From CAYRGC01 sp964423795 (lineage in GTDB: Bacteria; Patescibacteriota; Gracilibacteria; Peribacterales; Peribacteraceae): 64,000 nucleotides of DNA. The stretch covers positions 1-64,000 of the forward strand of contig CAYRGC010000001.1 of NCBI GenBank assembly GCA_964423795.1. Direction: 5' to 3'. The translations under genes were made by a program, and so were the position numbers. Below the pieces are notes generated by a model that did not search any database, was not told the origin of the DNA, and saw only the letters and a list, made by a program, of their open reading frames with translations. This document shows, piece after piece, positions 7,944-17,127 of the stretch. Position 1 is the stretch's first letter; every line of letters begins with the position of its first letter.

Positions 7944-10900
7944 ATGCCCCGCGCGACCGCCACCACGAAGGAACTTGTGGAGAAGGTGAAGAACCGGGCG
8001 CTGGAGGACGCCTTCGCCGCCGAGTACGGGCGTTTGAACGACGCGCAGAAGAAGGCCGTCGACGCGATCGAAGGACCCGTGATGGTCGTGGCGGGACCCG
8101 GCACGGGCAAAACGCAGACGGTCTCGATGCGCGTGGCCAACATCCTGCGCCGCACGCAGATGCGACCCAGCAACGTCCTCTGCCTCACGTTCTCCGTGAG
8201 CGGGGCGACGGCCATGCGCGAACGCATGCGCAGGCTCATCGGCGCGGACGCCTACGGCGTCACGATCGCCACGATCCACGCCTTCGCCCAGTCGGTCATC
8301 GCGGACCATCCGCAGGTGTTCGAGGACTGGAGCGTCCGCGAGCAGATCACGGATATCGACCGCTACCGCGAGCTCAACGCCATCGTCGATTCCTTCTCGG
8401 GCTCGTCCGCCCTGATCAATCCCAAGGACCCGTACGGCAAGGACACGGATCTCCTCGGGCGCATCAGCCAGGTGAAGCGCGAGGGCAAGACCCTCGCCGA
8501 CCTCGAACGCGTCGCCGCGGAGTACGACACGCTTATGGCCGGGAAGAGCAAGCCGACCACCAAGGCGCACCAGGAGAACCTGCTCAAGGCACGCAAGTTC
8601 CGCGATTTCGTCGAGGTCTTCCGCCGTTACCAGGAGATGCTCGACCGCACCGGGCGCTACGACTACGACGACATGATCCTCCACGTGATCCGGGCGCTCA
8701 GGGAGCACGACTGGCTCCTCGCCGGGCTGCAGGAACGCTTCCAGTACGTGCTCGTCGACGAGGTGCAGGACTTGAACGGCGCGCAGTTCGCGCTGCTCAC
8801 GCTTCTCACGACCTATGTCGACAAGCGCATCGAGCCGAACCTCTTCCTCGTCGGCGACGACGACCAGTCCATCTACCGCTTCCAGGGTGCCAACGTCCAG
8901 CAGATGCTCGGCTTCCGCGAGCGCTTTCCGAACGCGCCCGTGATCGCGCTCACGGTGAGTTACCGGTCCACCCAGCCGATCCTCGATGCCGCCCGCTCGC
9001 TCATCGAGCGCAACGAGGAGCGCTTGGCCGGCCGCGTGCCCGGCTTGGAGAAGGTCCTCGCGTCCGCCTCCGAGGAGAAGGGCAAACCACCCGAGCTGTT
9101 GCGGCCGCCGAGCGACACGGCCGAACCGTGGCTCATCGCCGACCTGATCGAGGAGCGCATGCGTGAGGGATGCCCGCCGGAGGAGATCGCCGTGCTCACG
9201 CGCAAGAACGCCGAACTCTTCCCGCTCTACGAAGTGCTACGCTCGCGCGGCATCCCCGTGCTTCTGCGCGGCAAGAGCGACCTTCTGGAGCACCCGCTCG
9301 TCGCGCAGGTCACGGCGATCCTGCGGCATGCGGAGCACCCGGCCAACGACGCGAAGCTCGCCGCCGCCCTCGCATGCGGCTGCTTCGGCCTTCATCCCGC
9401 GGATCTCGGTCGGCTCCAGTCCGCCGCGCGCGACCGCAAGGCGAAGCTCCTGGACGTGCTCCTGTCCGTGGAGGACGGCTCGCTCGCGCTCCTCGATGCC
9501 CCGAAGGTGATCGCCGTGCGAGACTTGCTCCTGGCGCTCCAGCAGCAAGTGCCGCTTCGGACCGTGCTCGAGACCGTGGAGGCGGTGATCCGCGAGAGCG
9601 GGCTGCTTCCCTGCGAGCATAAACCGATCGAGGAGGTGGACCCGCGCGACAGCGCGGCGGTGGAGGCGTTCTTCTCGTTCGTCCGGGCGCGCTGTCTCGA
9701 GCGGCCGGCGTACGGCTTCAAGGACTTCCTCTCGGACCTCCATTTCTACGGAGATCCCGCGTACGGGCAGGTACGCCTCACCTACGAACTGCCGCATCTC
9801 ACGTCCACGGGCGTCTGGCTCCTCACGGCGCACCAGAGCAAGGGCCTGGAGTTCTCCACCGTGATCCTCTCGAACTTCCGCGACGGCCATTGGGACGACC
9901 CGCAGTCGCGCTCCGGCGTGGCCGTACCCGAGGACCTGCTCTACGGCTGGGAGAAGGAAGCCAAGGTGCGCGAGCGTCACGAGGACGAGCGCCGCCTCGC
10001 CTTCGTCGCGGTGACGCGCGCCAAGAAGGAGCTCTTGCTCACCTGCCCGAAGGAGGTCACGGTCGGCGAGAAGACGCGCACGATCTCGCCGTCGGCGTTC
10101 TTCGCCGAGATGGGCCCGCTGCCCGAGCGGAACGCCGCCCTGGGCGATCCGGAGGGCGCCTCGCTGCTCCTCAGGCCCAAGCCCGCGCCGCTGGACGGCG
10201 CCATGAAGGCGTACCTCGAAGAGCGCCTGGAATCCTTCGCGCTCTCGGCCACCTCGCTCGACCGCTTCCTCCGCGATCCGCAGGAGTTTTTGCGCGTGGA
10301 CCTGCTGCAGCAGCCGGAGCACCTCGACGAATCCTCGATCCGCCGTCTCGGTTACGGCTCCGCCGCCCACTGGGCGCTGCGGCAGTGGGCAACGGCCGTG
10401 CAGCGCGGCGAGGAATTCGATCCGGAGAAGTTCATCGACGCCTTCTGGTGGTACCTGCGCGAACGGACGATTCTCTCCGAGGCGCAGCGTTCAGACCTCT
10501 TCGCGCTCGGCAAAGACAGCCTCCCGCGCTACTACGAGCAGTGCCTGCGCGCCGCCAAGCCCGTGTTCCATGCCATCGAGAAGGAGTACCGCGCCCGGCT
10601 GCCCGATCCCAAAGACCCGACGGGACGCGGCATACCGCTCAAGGGAAAGATTGACCGCATCGACGTCCAGTCGCCGACCTCCGCCCTCGCGACCGTGATC
10701 GATTACAAAACCGGAGAAGCCAAGTATGAGAGCGCCATCCGCGGCGGACTCGAGCCGGGAGCGGTCTCGCGCACCGAGCAAGGCGCGAATTTCCGCCAGC
10801 TTGCGTTCTACGCGGTTCTGCTCGAAAAGGCGGACCCCATGCTCAAGCCCGAGGCCTTCGCCTTGGAATTCTTGGGCGAACGCGGCAAGGAATGCGTGCG

Positions 10901-11000
10901 GCGCAGTTTCGTCGTCACCGACGCCGAGAAGGAGTCGCTCCGTTCCCTCGTGCGCGACGTGTGGGCGAAGATCACGTCTCTCGACTTTTCACCGTTGTAG
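7944..11000 (+). CDS. UvrD/RecB-like superfamily I helicase fused to a PD-(D/E)XK nuclease
   Basis: ATP-dependent DNA helicase-nuclease for DNA repair, comparable in plan to AddA/RecB. Helicase: Q-motif region LNDAQKKAVD, Walker A GPGTGKT (residues 51-57), Walker B VLVDEVQDLN (about 268), motif III VGDDDQSIYRFQGA, motif IV SYRSTQPIL, motif V LLTAHQSKGLEFSTVIL, motif VI ERRLAFVAVTRAKKELLL. Nuclease: GSAAHWAL, KGKIDRID (about 900), VIDYKTGEA (about 918) and RQLAFYAVLLEK, an intact RecB-type active site. 1018 residues. No Fe-S cysteine cluster of the AddB type is visible. ATG 7944 lies 6 nt after TAGGAT, itself preceded by TGC (extended -10). Confidence 0.93.
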   Translation: MPRATATTKELVEKVKNRALEDAFAAEYGRLNDAQKKAVDAIEGPVMVVAGPGTGKTQTVSMRVANILRRTQMRPSNVLCLTFSVSGATAMRERMRRLIGADAYGVTIATIHAFAQSVIADHPQVFEDWSVREQITDIDRYRELNAIVDSFSGSSALINPKDPYGKDTDLLGRISQVKREGKTLADLERVAAEYDTLMAGKSKPTTKAHQENLLKARKFRDFVEVFRRYQEMLDRTGRYDYDDMILHVIRALREHDWLLAGLQERFQYVLVDEVQDLNGAQFALLTLLTTYVDKRIEPNLFLVGDDDQSIYRFQGANVQQMLGFRERFPNAPVIALTVSYRSTQPILDAARSLIERNEERLAGRVPGLEKVLASASEEKGKPPELLRPPSDTAEPWLIADLIEERMREGCPPEEIAVLTRKNAELFPLYEVLRSRGIPVLLRGKSDLLEHPLVAQVTAILRHAEHPANDAKLAAALACGCFGLHPADLGRLQSAARDRKAKLLDVLLSVEDGSLALLDAPKVIAVRDLLLALQQQVPLRTVLETVEAVIRESGLLPCEHKPIEEVDPRDSAAVEAFFSFVRARCLERPAYGFKDFLSDLHFYGDPAYGQVRLTYELPHLTSTGVWLLTAHQSKGLEFSTVILSNFRDGHWDDPQSRSGVAVPEDLLYGWEKEAKVRERHEDERRLAFVAVTRAKKELLLTCPKEVTVGEKTRTISPSAFFAEMGPLPERNAALGDPEGASLLLRPKPAPLDGAMKAYLEERLESFALSATSLDRFLRDPQEFLRVDLLQQPEHLDESSIRRLGYGSAAHWALRQWATAVQRGEEFDPEKFIDAFWWYLRERTILSEAQRSDLFALGKDSLPRYYEQCLRAAKPVFHAIEKEYRARLPDPKDPTGRGIPLKGKIDRIDVQSPTSALATVIDYKTGEAKYESAIRGGLEPGAVSRTEQGANFRQLAFYAVLLEKADPMLKPEAFALEFLGERGKECVRRSFVVTDAEKESLRSLVRDVWAKITSLDFSPL

Positions 11001-11038
11001 GCTGCCGGACGGCCGGCGGACTTCTGGGCTCTCCCCCC

Positions 11039-11518
11039 ATGTCGAAAAGCCCCGAAGAGAAGACGCGAAGGAAAGATCGTCGAGAGCGGCGACGGATGAC
11101 CGAAGGCGTCCGGATGGAAGCGGAGTCCAATGCGGCGCTGTCGACGATGAAAAAACACGTGCGCGGGATTTTCCTCTTTTTTCTCGCCACCATGGCAGTG
11201 GATGCCGTCGTTCTCACGCAGGTGAAGCCCAGGCTGCTTGCGGAGGAATCCAAGAGCCTGCCCGTGCCGATTGCCATAATCACGCTCGGCACCCTGGCAG
11301 CCGTCTATGCGCTCCATCATGGCGACCGGCGCGCGGAAATGCGTCAATGGAACGAGAGTGCTGCCCGAAACGACGGCCGCCGTTTCCGCGAGCAATTCGA
11401 CGATGCTACGGCGGAGGACGCGGGCGGGCGCGAGCAGGACCCATTGCTCGATGCCGCGTACGCGGAAATGCGGACGCGCTACGAGGAGCTCCTCCGGCAG
11501 CCTCGGGATCCTTCCTGA
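11039..11518 (+). CDS. Small membrane protein, two transmembrane segments, 159 aa
   Basis: Unknown membrane protein. A strongly basic N-terminus (EEKTRRKDRRERRRM) precedes two hydrophobic segments, about residues 43-62 (GIFLFFLATMAVDAVVLTQV) and 75-91 (VPIAIITLGTLAAVYAL); the C-terminal half is soluble and charged. By the positive-inside rule both ends should be cytoplasmic. It follows the helicase-nuclease by 38 nt and faces the SDR gene, whose stop begins 2 nt after its own. Confidence 0.7.
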   Translation: MSKSPEEKTRRKDRRERRRMTEGVRMEAESNAALSTMKKHVRGIFLFFLATMAVDAVVLTQVKPRLLAEESKSLPVPIAIITLGTLAAVYALHHGDRRAEMRQWNESAARNDGRRFREQFDDATAEDAGGREQDPLLDAAYAEMRTRYEELLRQPRDPS

Positions 11519-11519
11519 A

Positions 11520-12254
11520 TCAGCGTTTCGCGGTCACCATCCCCGCCTGGTCCGTGGGCATGACGAGGATCTGTTCGACGTCGACGTGCGGAGGGCATTC
11601 TACCGCGTACCGGACGGCATCGGCGATGTCTTCCGCTTTGAGCGCGCGGTAGTTTTTGTACAGCGCCTTTGCCGCCTCCGCATTTCCCTTGAGCCGCACG
11701 ATGGAGAATTCGGTCTCCACCTTGCCGGGGGCCACGGTCGTCACGCGAACGCCGGAACCGATCAGGTCCTTGCGCAGGCCCGACGTGAAGGCATGCACGA
11801 AATGCTTCGTCGCGCAGTACACCGTTCCGCCGGCGTACGTCTCCAGCCCCGCGATGCTGCCGAGGTTCACCAGGTGTCCGTTGGTCTTGCGGAGAAAGGG
11901 GATCGACAGGTGCGCCACTTTCATCATCCCCGTCACGTTCACGTCGATCATGCGCCGGACGTCGGAAAAGTCCTGCCCGTCGAACGCGTCCATGCCGAGC
12001 GCGAGCCCGGCGTTGTTCACGACCACGTCGATCTCGATGCCCTTGAACGACGCGAAGAGCGCCTCGAGCGCTTCGTGATCCGTCACGTCCGCCTCGCAGA
12101 TCCGGACGTCGACGCCCGCCAGCTCCTGTCGCAGCTTCTCCAGCCGGTCCTTGCGCCGTGCGAGCAGGATCAGGTTCCGTTTCTGCTTCGCGAAGAGCCG
12201 GGCGGTCGCTTCGCCGATACCGCTGCTCGCTCCCGTGATGAGGGTATGTGCCAT
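11520..12254 (-). CDS. Short-chain dehydrogenase/reductase (YdfG-like)
   Basis: Classical SDR oxidoreductase, NAD(P)-dependent. The dinucleotide-binding motif TGASSGIG is at residues 7-14, ARRKDRL follows the second strand (basic residues favour NADP), NNAG is present, and the catalytic set is Ser (LGSIAG), Tyr and Lys (YCATK). 244 residues, normal for the family. The closest well-known relatives by motif are YdfG-type serine/3-hydroxy acid dehydrogenases, but the substrate cannot be read from sequence. TATCGT lies 6 nt before the ATG. It is just downstream of rdgB on the same strand, with 4 nt between genes. Confidence 0.9.
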   Translation of the reverse strand: MAHTLITGASSGIGEATARLFAKQKRNLILLARRKDRLEKLRQELAGVDVRICEADVTDHEALEALFASFKGIEIDVVVNNAGLALGMDAFDGQDFSDVRRMIDVNVTGMMKVAHLSIPFLRKTNGHLVNLGSIAGLETYAGGTVYCATKHFVHAFTSGLRKDLIGSGVRVTTVAPGKVETEFSIVRLKGNAEAAKALYKNYRALKAEDIADAVRYAVECPPHVDVEQILVMPTDQAGMVTAKR

Positions 12255-12258
12255 GCCC

Positions 12259-12861
12259 TCACGATACCACGGACCGCAGGTAGTCGCGGAACTTCTCGAG
12301 GGCCTTCCCGCGGTGGCTGATGCGGTTCTTTTCCTCGACGGTAAGCGCCGAGAATACCTTCGCGTGGCCGTCCGGGCGGAAGCAGGCGGAGATCGGGAGG
12401 CCCGGGAGATAGTCGGCCTCGAGGCTCGGGGTGATCGCGCCGTCGCAGGTTCCTTCGAAGAAACACTCCCCTCCGGAGCCGTCGATGTACGCGATCGTGC
12501 AGTGGAACCGCGCGCGCTTGTTCGTTTCCGTCTCCATCCGTCGGAGGAAATAATCGATCCACTCGGCGTCCGACGCGTCCTTGCCGGCGCCCCAGCGCCG
12601 CGTATGGATGCCGAGTTCCTTCTCCAGCGCCTCGACGAGAATGCCGGAATCGTCCGCCATCGTGGGCAGCCCGGTCTTGATCCTGTAGAAACGGGCCTTC
12701 TCCAGCGCGTTCTCCGCGTAGGTGGATCCGTGCTCCTGCGGGGATTCCGTGACTCCCAGGTCGTGCGGAGATTTCAATGTCACGCCGAGGCCGCCGAGGA
12801 CCTCGGTGAACTCGATGATCTTGCCGCGGTTCGTGGTGCCGAGCAGGAGGAGAGCTGCCAT
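12259..12861 (-). CDS. rdgB: Non-canonical purine NTP pyrophosphatase (RdgB/HAM1)
   Basis: Hydrolyses dITP, XTP and ITP to monophosphates, cleaning the nucleotide pool. Family motifs: TTNRGKIIEF at the N-terminus, TYAENALEKA, the metal site MADDSGI, and the C-terminal ISHRGKALEKF. 200 residues, the usual length. TACTCT ends 7 nt before the ATG. The next gene, the SDR, follows after 4 nt although it carries its own start-proximal -10. Confidence 0.94.
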   Translation of the reverse strand: MAALLLLGTTNRGKIIEFTEVLGGLGVTLKSPHDLGVTESPQEHGSTYAENALEKARFYRIKTGLPTMADDSGILVEALEKELGIHTRRWGAGKDASDAEWIDYFLRRMETETNKRARFHCTIAYIDGSGGECFFEGTCDGAITPSLEADYLPGLPISACFRPDGHAKVFSALTVEEKNRISHRGKALEKFRDYLRSVVS

Positions 12862-12879
12862 GCTCGCAAGAGTACCCGT

Positions 12880-13197
12880 TTACTGGCGGTCCGCGAGCAG
12901 GGATTTCAGCAAATTGCTCCGGGTCAGCGCCGAATAGTCATGGATCCCGGGAATGAAGGTTTCGAGCCGTAAAGCCGCTTCCTCCGAAATGCCTTGCAAT
13001 GCGACCAGTACCTCGACCGGGCAGCCGAACTCCTTGGTCAGGCCGGTAGCGGCGGCGTGCGGAGCCGCGCAGACCCCGAGTGTTCCGACGCTCACGGCCA
13101 CCATCGGATTGTAGGCAGGATGGGATATCTTCAGTATCAACAACGATTGCGTGCCTGCGTGTTCGGCGGGAATGTCCGCGTCGCGTTCCATCTGCAT
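12880..13197 (-). CDS. Hypothetical protein, 105 aa
   Basis: Unknown protein; mixed hydrophobic central part (MVAVSVGTLGVCAAPHAAA) and a C-terminal helical part, with no clear domain. It has the clearest start-proximal promoter of the window: TTGAAA, 16-bp spacer, TAGAAT, then 6 nt and the ATG. A second in-frame ATG follows two codons later. Confidence 0.65.
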   Translation of the reverse strand: MQMERDADIPAEHAGTQSLLILKISHPAYNPMVAVSVGTLGVCAAPHAAATGLTKEFGCPVEVLVALQGISEEAALRLETFIPGIHDYSALTRSNLLKSLLADRQ

Positions 13198-13203
13198 GCT
13201 TGC

Positions 13204-13231
13204 ATTCTAGGAAAAATACTTTCTATTTCAA
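13204..13231 (-). promoter_or_regulatory. Promoter TTGAAA-16-TAGAAT, 6 nt before the start codon
   Basis: On the minus strand TTGAAA (13226-13231) and TAGAAT (13204-13209) are separated by 16 bp; the ATG at 13197 follows after 6 nt. The predicted transcript is leaderless. Confidence 0.75.
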
Positions 13232-13258
13232 TAGAGACCGGACTGCGGATGCGTCGCG

Positions 13259-13711
13259 TCAGGCCGCTTTCTTCCACTCTCGGTGGCGCCTTTCTTCGAG
13301 GGAGAGAGCGGTTTTCAGGAGACGAGCGATCTTGTCGTACGACGTTTCGGTTTTTGCGAGATCGTCCTCGGCCTCCCGTTCCCCTTCGATCCAGCGGTCG
13401 GAGATCGTTCCGAGCGGGCGACGTGTCAATTTGGCCACGCTTGCGTTATAGAAACGCACGAAGCCGTCGATCGCGCGAACCACCGTCGCCTCCGTCACCT
13501 CCTTTTTCTCGCGCGCGGCTTCCTGCAGGATGTCCCGCTGCGTGCGAATGATGTGCTCGAGCACGGAGAGTTCTTTCTCGCACGCGTCCACGATGTCCTG
13601 CGCGTGAACCGGAGAGTGCTCGAGCATCGAGGCGAGATCCTGTTCGGATGCTCCGAGGAATGGTTGGAGCGCCTCGGCGGACGATGACGGGTCGAATGGC
13701 ACGAACTTCAT
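13259..13711 (-). CDS. Hypothetical alpha-helical protein, 150 aa
   Basis: Unknown soluble, highly charged, almost entirely helical protein; residues 45-75 (CEKELSVLEHIIRTQRD and following) could form a coiled coil. No signal peptide, membrane segment or catalytic motif. Its upstream region (13712-13759) is AT-rich compared with the neighbourhood and carries possible promoter hexamers (TTGAAT, ATTCTT). Confidence 0.6.
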   Translation of the reverse strand: MKFVPFDPSSSAEALQPFLGASEQDLASMLEHSPVHAQDIVDACEKELSVLEHIIRTQRDILQEAAREKKEVTEATVVRAIDGFVRFYNASVAKLTRRPLGTISDRWIEGEREAEDDLAKTETSYDKIARLLKTALSLEERRHREWKKAA

Positions 13712-13759
13712 GGCGCATGACGAAGAATGATCAATTCAACCATAAAATTGTGGTTTGCA

Positions 13760-14722
13760 TCACACCTTTTGTTTTTTGATTCGAGTAAGAAGATGATGCT
13801 TAATCATGGTTTTTACTTGTCGTCGCTCGGTTTCCTCAAAACGCTTCGCGCCTCCGGATTCTCCGCGATCAAAGATAAACGTCCCTGCGTATGGGATCTT
13901 GTCCGCTTCTGTAATGACGGTGTCGAGGATGTAGTCCAGATCGTTCACGCGATCGGGGTAATGAAGTGCGGCTAGATTCAGAAATTTCTGAAAATGCCAT
14001 CCTTCGTCGGCGTTCACCCGCCGCACAAATCGCTCGATCGATTCTCCTATGACGCGGTATTGCGGCAGATCTTTGTGATAGCCTATGATCGTGGCCGATT
14101 CGTCGTACATCAGGCTGACAAGAAGGGCGAACGGGTCACACATGATTCTGTCGAGAGGAGCAAAATCGTGTTTCTGTTTCGATTCGATGTCTTCTTGTTT
14201 CGCATCTCTTCCATAGATGCTGCGATAGATCTCGCGGAAGCCATCGCGGTGATTGATTTCGTCGCGGAGCCACAAGAGCAGAACGGGCCAGAATTCCGCA
14301 GGAAGATCTTTATCTATTTTCGCTACAGCATTGAAAAAGTGCAAAGAATCACCCTCTGCGACACCGTCGTACCAAAGAGTCTCTCTTAGCTGGGCAGGAA
14401 GTACCTCAGGAGAAGCAAGTGACGCGAGCTCATTGGGCGTCAAAATGTCTCGGTAAGACCAGGGTTTCGATTTGCGAGCGAGATTCACTCGGTCACTCCC
14501 CCCACGTTGCGTTCGTTCGAAAGTTTCCGGAGAATGCAAAATGATCTGCAGTTGATCACGGAATCCCTTTCCTTGATACACGGCAAATGTATCTGTCTTG
14601 CCGGGCACGCGGGTGAACGGCTCCTGAAGGAAAGAGCAAAGCGGGTCACTCGTAGCGAGGCGAGAGAAACCCTCATGTTTTCCGGTCAGGCGATCGGGAA
14701 ATCCATCTAAAATAGAGCTCAC
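13760..14722 (-). CDS. Putative diiron ferritin-like oxygenase/desaturase-type protein
   Basis: No exact family is recognised, but the protein has the four-helix diiron carboxylate pattern: PAEFW then RDEINH (ExxH) about 25 residues later, YDESATII, and NADEGWH (ExxH). The two DExxH elements with two extra Glu are what acyl-ACP desaturases and AurF-type oxygenases show. 320 residues. A function in fatty-acid or aromatic oxidation is inference only. Base composition is visibly lower in GC than its neighbours, suggesting transfer. GTG start is taken because no early ATG exists; AAATAC lies 4 nt before it with TTGTCA 18 bp further upstream. Confidence 0.55.
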   Translation of the reverse strand: MSSILDGFPDRLTGKHEGFSRLATSDPLCSFLQEPFTRVPGKTDTFAVYQGKGFRDQLQIILHSPETFERTQRGGSDRVNLARKSKPWSYRDILTPNELASLASPEVLPAQLRETLWYDGVAEGDSLHFFNAVAKIDKDLPAEFWPVLLLWLRDEINHRDGFREIYRSIYGRDAKQEDIESKQKHDFAPLDRIMCDPFALLVSLMYDESATIIGYHKDLPQYRVIGESIERFVRRVNADEGWHFQKFLNLAALHYPDRVNDLDYILDTVITEADKIPYAGTFIFDRGESGGAKRFEETERRQVKTMIKHHLLTRIKKQKV

Positions 14723-14768
14723 GGACGTATTTTGACAGGAGAAGGTAATATGACAATGCTTCCAGTTA

Positions 14769-17027
14769 TTATTCTCCTGCTGCTCTGTCTAAATACACCT
14801 TGCGGGGCTTCGCGCCGTCGGCCGGGCCGATAAGGCCCTTCTCCTCCATGATGTCGAGCAGACGGGCGGCGCGGGCGTAGCCCACCTTCAGCTGGCGCTG
14901 GAGGAGCGAGGCGGAGGCCTTGCCCGTCTCCTGCACCACGCGCACGGCCTCGAAGAAGAGGTCGTCGCCGCCGTTGTCGTCCGCGTCGAGATCGATGTGC
15001 CCGACGGCCGCGGTGGCGGAGTTGTCGCCCTCCTCGCCGTCTTCCCCGTCCTCGTCGTCGCCGAGGCCGATCTGCTCCGTGAGCTTGCCGCCGCCCGCGA
15101 TCTTCACCGCGTTGATCACGCGCTCGACTTCCTTCGTGGACACGTAGATGCCCTGGATGCGGACGGGCTTCGGGGTCGACGCCGTGGAGTAGAGGAGGTC
15201 GCCCTGTCCGAGCAGGTCCTCCGCGCCGATGCCGTCGAGGATCGTGCGCGAGTCGACGGAGCTCACCACGCGGAACGCGATGCGCGTGGGGATGTTGGCC
15301 TTGATGAGGCCGGTGATGACGTCCACGCTCGGGCGCTGGGTGGCGATGATGAGGTGCATGCCGACGGCGCGGGCCATCTGGGCGATGCGGGCGATCATCA
15401 TTTCCGTGTCCTTGCGGAACTGGCGCATCATGAGGTCGGCGAGCTCGTCGATGACGATCACGATGCGCGGGAGGCGGAACTGCTCGTCCGTCTGCTTCTC
15501 GTTGTACTCGTCGATGTTGCGGGCGCCCTGCTCGGAGAAGCGGTGGAGGCGCCGTCCCATTTCCGCCACGGCCCAACGCAGGGCCTGCAGCGCCTTCTCC
15601 GCCTCCGTGATGACGGGCGTGAGGAGGTGGGGGATGTTGTCGTAGGGCATGAGCTCGACGCGCTTCGGATCGATGAGGATGAACTTCAGCTCGTGCGGCG
15701 CGTTCTGGTAGAGCATCGCCGTGAGGAACGTGTTCATGCACACGGACTTGCCGGAGCCGGTGGCGCCGGCGATGAGCAGGTGCGGCATGGAATCGAGCGC
15801 GGCGACGATCGATTCGCCCGAGACGTCGCGACCCAGCGGCAGCGAGAGGGAGGACTCGCTTTGGACGAAGGCGGGGCTCTCGAAGATCTCGCGGAGGTGC
15901 ACCGTGGTGCGCTTCGTGTTCGGCATCTCGATGCCCACGAGCGACTTGCCCGGGATCGGCGCTTCGATGCGCAGGCTCGGAGCCGCGAGCGCGAGCGCAA
16001 GATCGTCTTTGAGCGCGCCGATCTTGCTCAGCTTCACGCCTTCAGCGGGCTCGAGCGTGAACTGCGTCACCGTGGGGCCGGGACGGGCGTCGCGCATCGT
16101 CACGTCGATGTCGAACTCGCGGAGCTTCTCCTCGATGAGCTTCGCCTGGCGCTTGAGCTCCTCGTCGTCCACGTGCAGTTCGCCCTGCTGCTGCTCGAGC
16201 AGGTCGTAGCTCGGGAAGGTCCACTCCTCGTAGCGCGTGTCCTTCATCTCGATCGTGTCCTGCTTTTTCTTCAGGGGGAGTTTCGGCTTCAAAAAGCCTG
16301 TCTTCGCTTCCGCTTGTGCAAAGGCAGGACGGACGATGTTCAATTCCGGGGCCTCCTCGTCGCGCTCCACGAGGTCGTCGTCCGCCTCGTCGTTTTCCTC
16401 CTCTTCATCGTCTTCCTCTTCGTCCTCCTCGGGTTCTTCTTCATCTTGCTCCTCCGCGGCACGCGCGGACTTCCGTTCCGGCTTCTTCGGCGAGAAGAAG
16501 AGGCTCTTCACGCGTTCGAGCAGGACGCGGGCGTCGGGCTCGAAGGTGATGATGAGGCCGATCACGAACATCGCGCCGAGCACCGTGTAGCCCACGGCGA
16601 CGGAAAAGAGGAGCACGAACGGCGCGCTCATCATGAAGCCCACCGCGCCGGCAAGCTGGTCCATCTTCGTGCCGATATCTTCCTTCGGGGCGCCGATGTG
16701 CACGATGCCCAGCAGCGACACGAAGCAGAGGACGAGTCCGAACGAGCGCCTGGCTCCCATGCGGGTCGACGGCATGAACCACTGCAGCACGCCCGACAGG
16801 ATCAGGAAGAAGGGGAAGACCATCCCGTACTTCCCGAAGAAGAAGGTGAGGAACGCCTGGAGCGAATTGCCCACGGCTCCCGCCTGCTGCTTGAGCACGA
16901 GGAACAGGAAGATGCCGAGGCACACCTGGATCGTGCCGCCGATGGCGGCGCGGGTGCTGGATTGCAAATCCAAACCCTTACCCGTTTTTGCCGACGAGCG
17001 TTTGGCGTTCCGACGCGGACGGGGCAT
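14769..17027 (-). CDS. ftsK: DNA translocase FtsK/SpoIIIE
   Basis: Membrane-anchored hexameric DNA pump that clears the chromosome from the division septum. The N-terminus has about four membrane segments (residues 27-45, 60-85, 93-110, 133-163), then a very acidic linker (about 195-225, with long Glu/Asp runs), then the motor: SYDLLEQ, Walker A GATGSGKS (about 419), DPKRVELMPYDNIPHL, Walker B VIDELADLM (about 526), and a C-terminal winged-helix gamma domain (ASLLQRQLKVGYARAARLLD). 752 residues. TACACT ends 8 nt before the ATG. It is divergent from mscS. Confidence 0.96.
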   Translation of the reverse strand: MPRPRRNAKRSSAKTGKGLDLQSSTRAAIGGTIQVCLGIFLFLVLKQQAGAVGNSLQAFLTFFFGKYGMVFPFFLILSGVLQWFMPSTRMGARRSFGLVLCFVSLLGIVHIGAPKEDIGTKMDQLAGAVGFMMSAPFVLLFSVAVGYTVLGAMFVIGLIITFEPDARVLLERVKSLFFSPKKPERKSARAAEEQDEEEPEEDEEEDDEEEENDEADDDLVERDEEAPELNIVRPAFAQAEAKTGFLKPKLPLKKKQDTIEMKDTRYEEWTFPSYDLLEQQQGELHVDDEELKRQAKLIEEKLREFDIDVTMRDARPGPTVTQFTLEPAEGVKLSKIGALKDDLALALAAPSLRIEAPIPGKSLVGIEMPNTKRTTVHLREIFESPAFVQSESSLSLPLGRDVSGESIVAALDSMPHLLIAGATGSGKSVCMNTFLTAMLYQNAPHELKFILIDPKRVELMPYDNIPHLLTPVITEAEKALQALRWAVAEMGRRLHRFSEQGARNIDEYNEKQTDEQFRLPRIVIVIDELADLMMRQFRKDTEMMIARIAQMARAVGMHLIIATQRPSVDVITGLIKANIPTRIAFRVVSSVDSRTILDGIGAEDLLGQGDLLYSTASTPKPVRIQGIYVSTKEVERVINAVKIAGGGKLTEQIGLGDDEDGEDGEEGDNSATAAVGHIDLDADDNGGDDLFFEAVRVVQETGKASASLLQRQLKVGYARAARLLDIMEEKGLIGPADGAKPRKVYLDRAAGE

Positions 17028-17035
17028 CGGCGGTC

Positions 17036-17041
17036 AGTGTA
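17036..17041 (-). promoter_or_regulatory. -10 element TACACT before ftsK
   Basis: Minus-strand TACACT ends 8 nt before the ftsK ATG, so the message would start at or next to the start codon. Confidence 0.55.
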
Positions 17042-17127
17042 GCGCATGGCAGAAGCGCCGGACAGGCCATTTCCCCTGGAAGAAACGCGGGTTTTCGGCG
17101 TACACTCGGTCGCTTTCCGCTTCTTTT

